Assembly: GCF_036711975.1 (NCBI RefSeq)
Contig: NW_027248941.1
Location: 1,116,001 to 1,180,000 of the forward strand
DNA from: Onthophagus taurus
Taxonomy: Eukaryota; Arthropoda; Insecta; Coleoptera; Scarabaeidae
DNA length: 64,000 nt
Direction of reading: 5' to 3'
Shown here piece by piece: positions 44,501 through 56,779 of the stretch. The notes under the pieces were generated by a model. It was not told the DNA's origin and did no database searches. It saw only the letters and a list, made by a program, of their open reading frames with translations. Position numbers and translations under genes: made by a program. How positions within the stretch are numbered: the stretch's first letter is position 1; each line of letters opens with the position of its first letter.

Positions 44501-47500
44501 TTTTGTTCTCTCTAAGTCTGAGGTAATACAATTTGATTTTTTTTTAATAATAATGATTAATAATTTCAAAATGGCGGATTTCCGATTTATTTTAATCGCC
44601 ATTTTGGCAGTTTTTAAGATAAAGTGGTCGTGTTTGGACTCATTTTAAAGGGTTTTTAAAGTATTTCTTGTATTTATTGATAAAATCGAGCTTTTTTTTT
44701 TATAAAAATCGTAACTCAAAAACTAAATTAGTTGGAGGAAAATGATTTTAATAAAAACGATTCCTTATTAAATAAGGATTATTTTCTAATTAATATTTAT
44801 GAATCAAATTGTGTTAAAGATATTATTACTTACTATTTTGGGTGTATTTATAAGAATTAATCGAATAATTCCTTTTTGGGTCAATTTCCCCTCCATAAAG
44901 GCTCGAATTAATATTACAAATTTTCCCATTTGCGATTGAAAATAATTCGTAATCGACCGCTAAATTTTCGCACCCCCTCTTTTTATTCTTCTTTAATTTC
45001 TCATAATATTGTTCTTTACAAGGGACATATTCCAACAAACTCTTCGTGCTTTTCGTGTTTGAATTCTTTTTGCACAACTTTCGATGATTCGGGGGCGTTT
45101 TGACTTCTTGCGAGGTCGGGATGAATCCCCGCTCTTTTAGTTGTTCGAAAATCGTGCTTTTTCCCATCCCGTTGTGATCCTTTTTGATCGTGCAATAACA
45201 TTTATTGCTGTCGGTGCAGCTATCGGTGTCGCAACCGCAATAAATTAAATCCTTTTTATGTCCCTTATTGTTCTTGTCTCCCAACGAACAATAACATTTA
45301 TCGGCCGAGACGCAAGTGCAAGAATCCGAGTCGTAACTGCACTCCGAACACGAAACGTAACCCGAAGACGAATTTCGATTATGAGTTGAAATAAAATTTT
45401 TTTTCCTCTTCAATGAAAAAAAATCACTCTCCTCCGACGTCGAAACGCGATCTTTCCTCACACGATTTTGGTTCCTTTTTCGATAACTTTGCCTCCTCGT
45501 TACGCACTTTTCTTTCGGTTGAAATTGCCGCGTGTCGTAAGACGACGAACTTAAGCTGCTCTCGATGGTTTTTTCGCTAACATCTTTCTTCGACGTCTCT
45601 TGCAAATCTTTCACAGCCTTTAATTTTTGAAAGATGTGCTTTAAGCGCTTAAATTTCGTGTAAGCGGCGACGCGCTTCTTCCCGTTTTGACTCTTCATCA
45701 ATTTCTTTTTGTGCCTCCTCATTATCAGCTTCGAACGCTGATAAAGCTCGTCTTTCGTTAACGTTAAGGCGAGTTTTAAAAGGAATTCTTTGTAAATCGG
45801 TTTTAGGTCGTTAAAAGACATCCCTTCGGGGTCTATGATGACTCCGAGTATTTCATCGACGGAGTGTAGACCCTCTTGGAGACGAAATTCGTTGAAGAGC
45901 TCGCTAAAACCGAGCGGGGAACCACCACTCGCTTGCCCGTTTGATCTAAAAAGAAAAATTTTGATTAAAATTAATTCAAAATCAAAAATAATTTGTTACA
46001 AAATCGATTTATTGGATTTAAATCGAAAAATTTTTGTTTTGAGACAACTTTAAAAATGGTAATAATAATAATAATAACTCGGATCATGATAAAAATGATT
46101 TTAATCGACGCAGAATTCAATTCCCTTTAAAAAGAGTCCAAACTCGATGGTTTTATCTTGCTTAGTTTCCGAGATATCAATCATTTTAATCGAGTTATTA
46201 TCAAAAATGGGGGATTATTATCATATTTTTATGTTTTTAATAAGATTGCGCCGAGTTTAATAATCGAAATTTAAAATCTTATTAATTTATATCCTGAATG
46301 ATAATAAGTGATGGAGTAAAAAGATAATAAAAGTAATAATTTTGGTAATAACGATTAAAATTAACTCAAAATCAAAAATAATTTGTTACAAAATCGATTT
46401 ATTCGATTTAAATCGAAAAATTTTTGTTTTGAGACAACATTAAAAATGGTAATAATAATAATAATAACTCGGATCATGATAAAAATGATTTTAATCGACG
46501 TAGAATTGAATTCCCTTTCAAAAGAGTCCAAACTCGATGGTTTTATCTTGCTTAGTTTCCGAGATATTAATCATTTTAATCGAGTTATTATCAAAAATTG
46601 TGGATTATTATCATATTTTTATGTTTTAATAGAATTGCGCCGAGTTTGGTATCAAATTAATCGAAATCTAAAATCTCATTAATTTATTGAGGATATAAAT
46701 TAATAATAATAATAAGTGATGGAGTAAAAAGGTAATAAAAATAATAATATTGGTAATAGCGATTAAAATTAACTCAAAATCAAAAACAATTTGTTACAAA
46801 ATCGATTTATTCGATATAAATCGAAATTTTTTTATTTTAAATCATCATCAAAAAAGGTAATAATAATACCAAAACCTCGAATTAAGTTTAAATTGGTTTT
46901 AATCGACGCAGAATTGAATTTTCTTTAAAAAGAGTCCAAACTCGGCGATTCTATCTCGCTTATTTACCGAAATATCAATCATTTTAACCGAGTTATTATC
47001 AAAAATTGTGGGTTATTATCATATTTTTATATTTTTTAATAAGATTGCGCCAAGTTTGGTATCAAATTAATCGAAATTTAAAATCTTATTAATTTATATC
47101 CTCAATAATAATAATAAGTGATGGAGTAAAAAGGTAATAAAAGTAATAATTTTGGTAATAACGATTAAAATTAACTCAAAATCAAAAATAATTTGTTACA
47201 AAATCGATTTATTCGATATAAATCGAAAATTTTTTATTTTAAGTCATCATCAAAAAAGGTAATAATAATAACAAAACCTCGAATTAAGTTTAAATTGGTT
47301 TTAATCGACGCAGAATTGAATTTCCTTTAAAAATAGTCCAAATTCGATGGTTTTATCTTGCTTATTTTCCGAGATATCAATCATTTTAATCGAGTTATTA
47401 TCAAAAATTGCGGATTATTATCACATTTTTACATCTTTTACGTTTTTTAATAAGATTGCGCCGAGTTTGGTATCAAATTAATCGAAATCTAAAATCTTAT

Positions 47501-49660
47501 TAATTTATATCCTCAATGATAATAAGTGATGAGGTAAAAAGGTAATAAAAATAATAATTTCGTAATCTCGCTTATTACCGAGATATCAATCAGTTTAATC
47601 GAGTTATTATCAAAAATGGCGGATTATTATCAACAATTTTTGTGTTTTTTAATAAAATTTGGCTACAAGTTAATCGAAATTTAAAATCACATTAATTTAA
47701 ATCCTCAATGATAATAAATAATATTAAATAATAATAAGTTTTTATTAACATTTTGAATTAAAATTAATATTTTAAATTTGAAAATTTTCCGCCAAAAGTG
47801 ACATCGACTAACATGGCCGATTTCCAATTGTACCAACATCGAAATAAATAAAATCACCAAACAATTTATTTTTTAATACAATTTTTAGGGCGACTTTGTA
47901 ATTATTTTTGATAATTATTACTTTTAATCGATTCTATTAACCTTAATTAACGATTTAAGTAATAAATCAATTTTTAATTAAGTTTTATTTTAAGCTAAAT
48001 CATTTTTCGGCATTTGAGGTTATGTTGTGTTGTTGTTGTTATTGTTATGATGCGCTTAGCTTTAACAAATTGAGTTTATTAGTGATTATTACATCATAAA
48101 CAACGAATTAATCGTTGGACGTGATAAATATTACAAGGTGAGTAAAATTTGTTACTTAATTATCGAATTTAGTGAGATTTTTAGGTTATAACTCACCTTT
48201 GTACTTTTGATTTATACCTGGTCAAACCCCCGGCGTTCAAAAAGCTCCCACTCCTTGGAATAGTAACTTTCGTTAAAATATCCCCGGAATTATCGTTCCC
48301 TTTGATATCTTCGTCCCGTTTTCGCACACTTTTAACTCGTTTTAGTCCCATATTAGTCGTCTCGTTCATAACTTGCTTTATTTCGGCCGTGATTTGCTTC
48401 TGGTGGGTGCTCCTATAAGTGTTAAATTTATCCATGATCGATTGAGGCTTGATTTCTTGGATTTCTTTTTGAATCGTTTCGATTTGATTCTCATCGGAAG
48501 GTTCCTCGTACGGTAAAATGGCGTCTAAATCATTTTGATTTAACACATTAGGAGCTTTAGGAGCTGCGCGTTTAGGCTTGGAAACTTTTTTTGATTGAAC
48601 CTCTTTGTCACTCAATAAAGGTTGAGTGTCGGAAGTCTAAAATTAATTAATTAATTATAAAAAAGATTTTTTTAAAAAATTAACTCACCCCTAAAGTCTC
48701 AATGGTATCTTCTTGACTTTTATTGGAGCAAATTGAGCCCCGTTTTTTCCTCGGGGGTCTTACAGGGATTTGAGGGGGCGAATTAACCCCTTCGTTGTAA
48801 ATGCTCGAAGTCATCGACATGCAAGTAACCCCATTTTTGCTTTTTGGCTTCTTTTCTTTCGCTTTCATGTGGGCCATTAACGCTTTATACAGGGTGGCCG
48901 CAATGACGATGGCGTCTTCTGACGTTTGACAAATAAAAGCGTGGCATTCCAATTGCTTTTGGACCCCGATTTTTCTCATAACGACGGCGAAAAGGGGGAA
49001 ATGATTTTCGTTGTTTAAGTTTTTGAATTCTTGTTGGGTGAAGTTTTGGAATAATTGTTGTTTGTCTAAATTATCAGGGTCGGTTATTAAAGGTAAAAAG
49101 GCGTAATTATGGTCTTGAATCACGAATTTTACAGCTGACCACACCGCGATTGTTGGGAACGAGTTTAATTGTTCCAAATCGCCCTTTTCGCCTTGATATT
49201 GCACTTTTAGCCCGCTCGATGATATTTCTAAGCGCCCCGTTAACGTTTTCTTGTGCTTGGTGTTTTTTTTGTAAGAAAAATAGAGTTCTTTTAACGGGGT
49301 TTGTAACCCGGCTAAACTTGTTACTTTTTCTTGGAGAGTTACGCTGCCTAAATAATCGACAGAAAATGTATGGCATCCAATTTCCGTTGAGGGCGCCGGA
49401 AATAAATTGTTGCAATCCTTAGTTATATCACTAAACATTTTCTCGATTCGCGCTTGAACCGAGTTTTGAGTCGTTTTCGATGAGGAATCGCTCTCAAACA
49501 TCGCGTCGATTTTTTGTTTATAAACGCTGTAAATGGAGGCGGTTTCGTCGTTTTGATCTTGAAGTCGAAATCCGCTTTGTTGACTCGATTTTTGTTGGAA
49601 AAGTAATGGGTTTAGTGGTGGAGGAGCCGGGGGTGTTGCATCCAAATCGTATAAAGCCAT
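41597..49660 (-). CDS. Uncharacterised PTB (phosphotyrosine-binding) domain protein with Cys-rich repeats
   Basis: Exons 48689-49660, 48197-48636, 44834-45945 and 41597-42009 join at GT-AG sites in frame to 978 residues. Residues about 94-265 form a PTB/PID domain (HTFSVDYLGSVTLQEKVTSL at the start, HAFICQTSEDAIVIAATLYKAL for the last strand and helix). A conserved-looking globular stretch follows the second junction (GSPLGFSELFNEFRLQEGLH then VDEILGVIIDPEG and LKPIYKEFLLKLALTLTKDE, about 480-540). A basic region comes next, then two related Cys-rich motifs (SDSCTCVSADKCYC and TDSCTDSNKCYC, about 676-722). The start was chosen at the first ATG (context CAAAATGG), just downstream of a likely 5' UTR acceptor near 49673. 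I do not recognise the family; an adaptor role is inferred only from the PTB domain. Introns 2 and 3 are mostly repeats; intron 1 is 52 bp. Confidence 0.85.
42120..44690. repeat. Second array of the Rph-intron hairpin repeat family
   Basis: Same family as 37312-40790, located in the last intron of the PTB-domain gene. About 12 ATGGCGG phrases occur, again paired with inverted CGCCATTTTGG. The left edge (about 42150-42240) matches the left edge of the Rph array (about 37315-37400) closely, including 'ggaaaatccgttgaaatgagtaccaacaaag'. Units of about 420 bp in the right half are very similar to each other (43000-44400). Confidence 0.92.
45955..47760. repeat. Intronic tandem array, ~400 bp unit, about 4.5 copies
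   Basis: 'gattaaaattaactcaaaatcaaaaa' recurs near 45964, 46352, 46763 and 47163. Units contain (TAA)n runs and 'gagtccaaactcgatggttttatcttgc', which resembles the core of the other arrays. The array lies in intron 2 of the PTB-domain gene and starts within about 10 bp of the exon 3 acceptor (45946-45947). Confidence 0.9.
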
Positions 49661-50254
49661 TTTGTTGATTAAATCTGGAATTAATACAAAAATGAATTAA
49701 TTGAATTTTTTTTTTAAATTCCAGGTGAACTTTCCGGCGACAGATGTTGCGTTAGGATCATTTCATCGCAACCAACATGGTACCGATACTGTTAGATAGC
49801 GGGTTCCATCGTCGGGACGGGCTTTTACGCACTCTAACTGTAAGTACGACAAGATTTTTTTCGACTTATTTAGTTTTGCGAAATAAACTCGATTCGATTC
49901 GCTTTTTTAAGCTGCAATTTCGAAATTAAATGGGTTTTTGATTTTAAAAATTATTAAGTTGAATCGGGCGTCAAAAAACGTTTAATTTGATACCAAACAC
50001 GAGTAATTTATCTTTAACGGTTCCCGAGGTAACCTATTTTTTATTAAATTTCAAAATGGCCGCTAATCGATTGTTTTTGTTTAATCGATTTTTTAAATTT
50101 GGTCGTAACTAGGTCGTGTTGGGTGTCATTTCGAGCAAGTAAAAGTTGAACTGTAATAATTTATTGGTTATACTGTTGTTTTATTTAAAATTTTGAAAAA
50201 AATAATAAATTTTTTATTATCGAGACAAAAATGACATCTATACATTTCTATTAT
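49661..50254. other. Upstream region of the PTB-domain gene
   Basis: Holds a probable 3' splice site for a 5' untranslated exon near 49673 and presumably the promoter. A divergent single copy of the shared repeat core ('accaaacacgagtaatttatcttt', about 49990) and one 'tttcaaaatggccgc' (about 50050) are present. No other gene is seen. Confidence 0.4.
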
Positions 50255-52118
50255 TTAGAAGCCGAAGCAGCTATGCTGCTGAGGCAAAAGTTCAAGTACA
50301 TAATGACGAATAGATAATGCAACTTTTTTCGATTTATATTCATTATTTTGAAGCCGAGGCAGCTATGCTGCCGAGGTAAAAGTTCATGTACACAATGAAG
50401 AGTAGGTAAAGCAACTTCTTTTAATTTATGTCTATTATTTAAAAGTCGAGGCAGCTATGCTGCCGAGACAAGAGTTCAAGTACACAATAATGAATAGGTA
50501 GTATGCCTTTTTTCCATATATTCATCAGTTAGAAGCCGAGGCAGCAGCGCTGCCGAGGTAAGAGTTCAAGTATACAATAATGAATAGGTTGTATTTCTTT
50601 TTTCAGTATATGTCCATTAGTTAAAAGCCGAGGCAGCTATGCTGCCGAGGTAAAAGTTCACGTACGCAATGAAGAGTAAATAAAGTAACTTCTTTCGATT
50701 TATATCTATTATTTAAAAGTCGAGGCAGCTATGCTGCCGAGACAAGAGTTCAAGTACACAATAATGAATAGGTAGTATGTTTTTCAGTATATGTTCATTA
50801 GTTAAAAGCCGAGGCAGCTATGCTGCCGAGGTAAAAGTTCACGTACGCAATGAAGAGTGGATAAAGCAACTTCTTTCGATTTATGTCTATTATTTAAAAG
50901 TCGAGGCAGCTATGCTGCCGAGACAAGAGTTCAAGTACACAATAATGAATAGGTAGTATGCCTTTTTTCCATATATTCATCAGTTAGAAGCCGAGGCAGC
51001 AGGGCTGCCGAGGTAAGAGTTCAAGTATACAATAATGAATAGGTTGTATTTCTTTTTTCAGTATATGTCGATTAGTTAAAAGCCGAGGCAGCTATGCTGC
51101 CGAGGTAAAAGTTCATGTACACAATGAAGAGTAGGCAAAGCAACTTCTTTTAATTTATGTCTATTATTTAAAAGTCGAGGCTGCTATGCTGCCGAGACAA
51201 GAGTTCAAGTACACAATAATGAATAGGTAGTATGTTTTTCAGTATATGTTTATTAGTTAGAAGCCGAGGCAGCTATGCTGCCGAGGTAAAAGTTTACGTA
51301 CGCAATGAAGTGTGGATAAAGTAACTTCTTTCGATTTATGTCTATTATTTAAAAGTCGAGGCAGCTATGCTGCCGAGACAAGAGATCAAGTACACAATAA
51401 TGAATAGGTAGTATGTTTTTTTTCAATATATTCATTAGTTAGAAGCCGAGGCAGCAGCGGTGCCGAGGTAAGAGTTCAAGTATACAATAATGAATAGGTT
51501 GTATTTCTTTTTTCAGTATATGTCCATTAGTTAAAAGCCGAGGCAGCTATGCTGCCGAGGTAAAAGTTCATGTACACAATGAAGAGTAGATAAAGCAACT
51601 TCTTTCGATTTATGTCTATTATTTAAAAGTCGAGGCAGCTATGCTGCCGAGACAAGAGTTCAAGTACACAATAATGAATAGGTAGTATGTTTTTCAGTAT
51701 ATGTTCATTAGTTAGAAGCCGAGGCAGCTATGCTGCCGAGGTAAAAGTTCACGTACGCAATGAAGAGTGGATAAAGTAACTTCTTTTGATTGATGTCTAT
51801 TATTTAAAAGTCGAGGCAGCTATGCTGCCGAGACAAGAGTTCAAGTACACAATAATGAATAGGTAGTATGTTTTTTTTCAATATATTCATTAGTTAGAAG
51901 CCGAGGTAGCAGCGCTGCCGAGGTAAGAGTTCAAGTACACAGTAATGAATAGGTTGTATTTCTTTTTTCAGTATATGTTCATTAGTTAAAAGCCGAGGCA
52001 GCTATGCTGCCGAGGTAAAAGTTCATGTACACAATGAAGAGTAGATAAAGCAACTTCTTTTGATTGATGTCTATTATTTAAAAGTCGAGGCAGCTTGCTG
52101 CCGAGACAAGAGTTCACG
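50255..52118. repeat. Palindrome-bearing tandem array, ~92 bp unit, about 21 copies (left part)
   Basis: Units carry GCCGAGGCAGCTATGCTGCC-GAGG (a near-perfect palindrome) followed by about 68 bp of spacer. At least three spacer types alternate ('ttcatgtacacaatgaagag', 'ttcaagtacacaataatgaa', 'ttcaagtatacaataatgaa'), producing larger repeating blocks of several units. The core matches that of the 929-2695 array. The mariner-like element at 52121 interrupts it. Confidence 0.93.
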
Positions 52119-52120
52119 TA

Positions 52121-54134
52121 CAGGGTCAGCCAAACTCGACGCCCCAACTTTTCTATGGAAAGCAGGTAAAATTTTCGAAAAAAAATGTATACCATTTTAA
52201 ATAGTATCTTCTCAGCTTTAAGAAACATCAGACGTTACAAATTTTGGAAGATGACGCTAGGCGTCGCGACGTTCCCAAATTTATTTTTTCAACGAACACA
52301 TTTTTTTCTGTTTAGGAATAGGATGCCTATATAATTCTATGCAATGTTGGATAAGAATGTTTTTTTATATCTCTAATAGTTTTTAATATATAGCGGGATA
52401 TATAAATTAATATTGACGAGCATCATTATAGTAATTCTTCCATCATAGGTAGCCATGGACTAAACATTTACTAATATAAAATAATAATATAATAGATCAG
52501 GAAGTTGGTTTACAAAACATTTTAATAAACTGAATAGTAACAAAATAACAATGAAATAAAAGTATAGAACAATTTATTGAGACAATCATCAAATTTTTTT
52601 AAAACTTAAAACAATAAATGTTGATTTTAATAAATTAAAACAACAGAAACATAATATGTTGCACCTACAAAGTGTGCTCAAGCTGACCGCCATTCGCCGC
52701 CAAACAGTGCTGAAACCGGCTTTTCACTTCATTATGAGTAACTTTTCTAAGAGTATTACGACTTATCGTATTACAAGCATCACTAATTTTTTGTTTAAGA
52801 TGTTCAACGTTGTTTGTGAGAGTACTGTATACAATGTTCTTGATTGTGCCCCATAAAAAGAAGTCCAGGCAGCTTAAGTCTGGTGACTTAGCTGGCCAAC
52901 GCACTGGACCAGATCTTCCTATCCATCTCTCAGGATATACGCGGTTCATATATTGCGTAACAATTGCAGAATTGTGATAGGGTGCTCCATCCATTTGAAA
53001 CCATACATTTTCCTGCATGAGAGGTATATCTTGCAATAAATCGGGCACTTCATTTTCTAAGAAATGGAGAAAGATTGGTCCATTAAAATTGTAATCGAAA
53101 AAATATGGACCCACTAAATACCGATCGATTATGCCGCACCATACATTAATTCCAAAGTGGCCTTGATTTTCGACTTCATTAATCACATTAGGATATTCAG
53201 TGGCCCAGTATCTTTCATTCTGCCTATTTGGAAGCTCATTACTTACAAATCGACTCTCATCAGTCCATAAAATGTTATTATATATCCTTCTATTGTAGTC
53301 TTCCAATATGGCCATATCCGCTAAAAAATCTATGCGTTTATTACGGTTATCTTCATTTAAAAGCTGCAAGTTCTTCAATTTGTATGCAAAATATCCGTTC
53401 TTCTTAAGTATTCAACGTATGGAGGAATAGGAAATATTTAATTGTTGACTTGCCATATTAACAGATGCTCTAGGATTATCTTCAAAAAACTAACAAACTT
53501 CAGCTACGACGCCATCATTGCATACGGTTTTTTTAATAGGAACATGTTTCCTACAGGAAAACGCGTCTGTATTTTTTCTTAAATTTTGTTCCAATCGGGT
53601 AAAAAACTTGTGGTCCGGAACAGCCCGGTCTGGATACTTTTCGCGATAAAATCGGACAGCTGCCCTTGAATTACGGCGAGCTTCACCGTAAATTAAAAGT
53701 ATGTCAACCTTTTCCTGGTGATTTGCCATTTCTAAGAAACAAATGCAAGACTATTTGACACTGAGTCAAATTAAGAAATGTTCATACATTTTCAATCCAT
53801 GGCTACCTGTGATGGAAGAATTGCTAAAATAATGCTCGTCAATATTAATTTACGTATCCCGCTATATATAAAAAACTATTACAGATATAAAAAAACTTTT
53901 TTATTCAATATTGCTAAAAATTATATGGGCATCCTATTTCTAAACAGAAAAAAATGTGATCGTTGAAAAAATAAATTTGTAAGCGTCCGTCGCGACGCAT
54001 AGCGTAACGAAATTTGTAACGTCTGATGTTTTTTAAAGCTGAGAAGATACTATTTAAAATGGTATAAATTTTTTTTTCGAAAATTTTACCTGTTTCCCAT
54101 AAAAGAGGTGGGGCGTCGAGTTTGGCTGACCCTG
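52121..54134 (-). mobile_element. Complete 2,014-bp DD41D mariner-like transposon with ~340-bp terminal inverted repeats
   Basis: Both ends start CAGGGTCAGCCAAACTCGAC and TA lies on each side (52119-52120 and 54135-54136). The inverted repeats extend about 340 bp (52121 to about 52465, and about 53790 to 54134), far longer than the 20-30 bp of typical mariners. Removing the element and one TA restores an ordinary unit of the surrounding tandem array, which shows that it inserted into the array. It encodes one transposase on the minus strand. Confidence 0.95.
52665..53729 (-). pseudogene. DD41D transposase with two in-frame stops
   Basis: The frame starts MANHQEKVDILLIYGEARRN (DUF4817-type helix-turn-helix). 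After EVC a TAG (53490-53492) and, about 27 codons on, a TGA interrupt the linker; the frame then continues to 52665. Catalytic residues are in LWTDESRFVSN, FQMDGAPYHNS and CLDFFLWGT, with 41 residues between the second and third aspartates. Without the two stops it would be about 350 residues. The protein is distinct from the two DD41D frames in the PTP-ER intron. Confidence 0.9.
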
Positions 54135-54136
54135 TA

Positions 54137-55450
54137 CACAATAATAAATTGATAGTATTTATTTTTTCAATATATGTCTATTAGATGGAAGCCGAGGTAG
54201 CTGTGCTGCCAAGGTAAGAGGTCAAGTACACAATAATGAATAGGTAGTATGTTTTTCAGTATATGTTCATTAGTTAGAAGCCGAGGCAAAAGTTTAAGTA
54301 ATCAATGAAGAATATGTAATACAACTATTTTCGATTTTTGTCCATTAGTTAGAAACTGAGGCATCTATGCTGCCGAGGCAAAGGTTTAATTATACAGGTG
54401 TCTCACGTAACTGGTTCGTTAGAATTTTTTCAAGTTTCACTATTCGTAGAGATTTGAAATTTTGGTAGCATGGGTTGTTCATTCGGAACTTTCGATATAA
54501 AATATTTTCAAGATGGCCGCCACTTCCGGTAGACCGGAAGTAGACCATAATTTCGTTATTTTAAATGGAATGTTATAGTTTTTATTACACCGTTTAATTG
54601 TACGTAAAAAGATAGGTTGACTTTGATAAAAATTGTTGGTATCTAGCGTTTTTCGTTTTCGAGTTATTTTGGTTTTAAGCTATTTTTGGTAAATTTCAAC
54701 ATGCTCTTTAAAACCCCATATCTCAGCCAACGTTCATTCAAAAAAGATCTACATTGGCACGATTACTCTTCAGATGTTGCCAAATAGATTGTCATTTGTT
54801 GTATCGGAGTGTCTTATACAGGCTGGTCAAAAATTGAATTACTGTTTCGCCATATTCAATGGCGAGAAAGTCGAAAATTTTACATGCAACTCCCCTTATC
54901 AGAAAGGGACTTTAATTTTCTAATGAATAGGTAGTATTTCTTTTTTCAATATATGTCCATTAGATGGAAGCCGAGGCAGCTGTGCTGCCGAGGCAAGAGT
55001 TCAAGTGTATAATAACGAATAGGTAATATTTCTTTTTTCAATATATGTCCATAGGTGGGAGTTCAAGTATAATGAATAGGTAGTATTTGTTTTTTTGATA
55101 AATCTCCATTAGATCGAACCCGAGGTAGTTGTGTTGCCAAGGTAAGAGCTGAAGTACACAATAATGAATAGGTAGTATTTCTTTTTTCAATATTTTTTTC
55201 TACTGTGTTGCCGAGGCAGTAGTTCAAGTACACAAAATGAAACGCAGAATTAATTAAACACTTTACAACACGTAAGTTTTATGTATAAGCCGAGGTAGCT
55301 GTCCTGGTGAGGCATTAGAGAATACTTATTTGCAATAATAATCAGCAGTTATTGGGTTTCCGAGGCAAGTAGTCAAAATGAAGTAAACATCTAAACACTG
55401 CAGAACTCACCTGTTTTATATGAAACCCGAGGCAGCTATGCTATCGAGGC
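54137..55450. repeat. Palindrome-bearing tandem array (right, decaying part)
   Basis: Continuation of the 50255-52118 array after the transposon. Units are increasingly degenerate: half palindromes near 54275, 55125, 55195 and 55285, and isolated 'gaggcagctatgct' near 55430. Interrupted by foreign sequence at about 54395-54915. Confidence 0.85.
54395..54915. mobile_element. Non-coding transposon remnant within the array
   Basis: Begins 'tatacaggtgtctcacgtaactgg', a terminus style common in Tc1/mariner-type and related insect elements, and is flanked on both sides by array sequence. It includes 'caagatggccgccacttccggtag'. No transposase frame was found and the right terminus is unclear. Confidence 0.45.
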
Positions 55451-56779
55451 AATTATACAAATACTCAAAAAGCAGCATACATTTAAACGTTTTATAACAC
55501 ATATGTTTCATGATGAGGCAACAAAATGCACTTGATTACAATAGATTTAAACTGAGATTGTCTACAGCCGTGATTATACATTGACTCTGTTCTTGGGATA
55601 TTGAGGCAATTTCGCTCAAACAAAAACTGATAAAAATGATAATAAAAAAAAAGTTTTTAATCATCCCTTCCTTTTATAATGCACAAAATGGATGTTTTCA
55701 AGAAACCGCATAAAATCGCCTTGAAACAATCAGCGATTATAAAGGTTGAATTGGTTTCTTGTAATCCTCGGTAATAATTCTTGAAAATGAGGTTAAAAAA
55801 TATTTAAACGGTATTATTGAGTTAAAATCGACCTTTCACCAATCCGCTTTATTATAGCCTTACCATTGCAACCTTCGCACGACTCAAAACAACCTAATAG
55901 GATTAATAACAGAATAAATTTTATTTATTTAATCGATTTTCCTAATTAATTATCACCGCGATCACGTTTTTAACAACGAAGTCACGCAAGTGGACTTATT
56001 AGAGCTTACGAGTTGAGCTTCGGGTGCAATGAACTTTTTTTAATTTAATTTGTAATAAAAAAATTTTATCGCACTATATAAATGAAAAGAAATAAAATTC
56101 GTGCTTATGCAAATTTTGATAAAAAGAGGACGAAGAGTTAAAACGGAGCTGGTAAATAATTGTTGGCGCGTGTTTGAACGGGTTTTAAATGTTCTACTTG
56201 AGAGGTAAATTAGGTCGAAATGCGTCGACGCCCTTGTTTCCTGCAGACCCAAGTCTTGTTCGATTCATTATGCATAAAAAGAACTCTTTCACCTGGCTTC
56301 TTTTAAAGGTAAAATCGTGTTCAACACAAAAACAAGAAACTTTGTAGCAATTCATATCATTTTTTAATTTTACGCTTTACGATTTTGTCCTCAAATCCCA
56401 TTTTTTATAAATTTAAGCCACATATAGTGTGGAATAAGCGCTCTTTGATGAGTAATCACATTTAACCGTTTTAGTTCTACCTAAAAAAATTTAAACTATT
56501 ATTATGTTATATGGCTCGCTGAAAGCTTACGGTTTTTAGTAGCTTCACCGAGAATTTCGCTTTCTTCCACTTTCACTGCTTCGCTTTTACGAGATCGTGC
56601 ATACAATCTATGTAAATACGATTTAAAAGAGAATAGATAACCTTTCTTACAAAATCAACGTGGATATTTTCTCCGCCCGGCGATCTTAAAACTTTATGTA
56701 TCGATGGTTTTTAGCAAATTTCTCCTTAAAAGGTTCCATTATCTTTATTAATCATTTCAAATAGTACTCTTTAAGTTAG
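55451..56779. other. AT-rich sequence with no recognised gene
   Basis: I see no convincing coding frame, RNA gene or repeat. A short minus-strand frame at 56040-56252 has no recognisable motif. Confidence 0.4.

Noticed and set aside
49150-49668. Plus-strand frames opposite the PTB-domain exon
   Set aside because: Antisense shadows; the minus strand encodes a clear PTB domain.
50255-52118. CRISPR-like appearance of regularly spaced palindromic repeats
   Set aside because: Spacers are themselves repeated, no cas genes are present, the context is a eukaryotic genome, and the array is an ordinary minisatellite.
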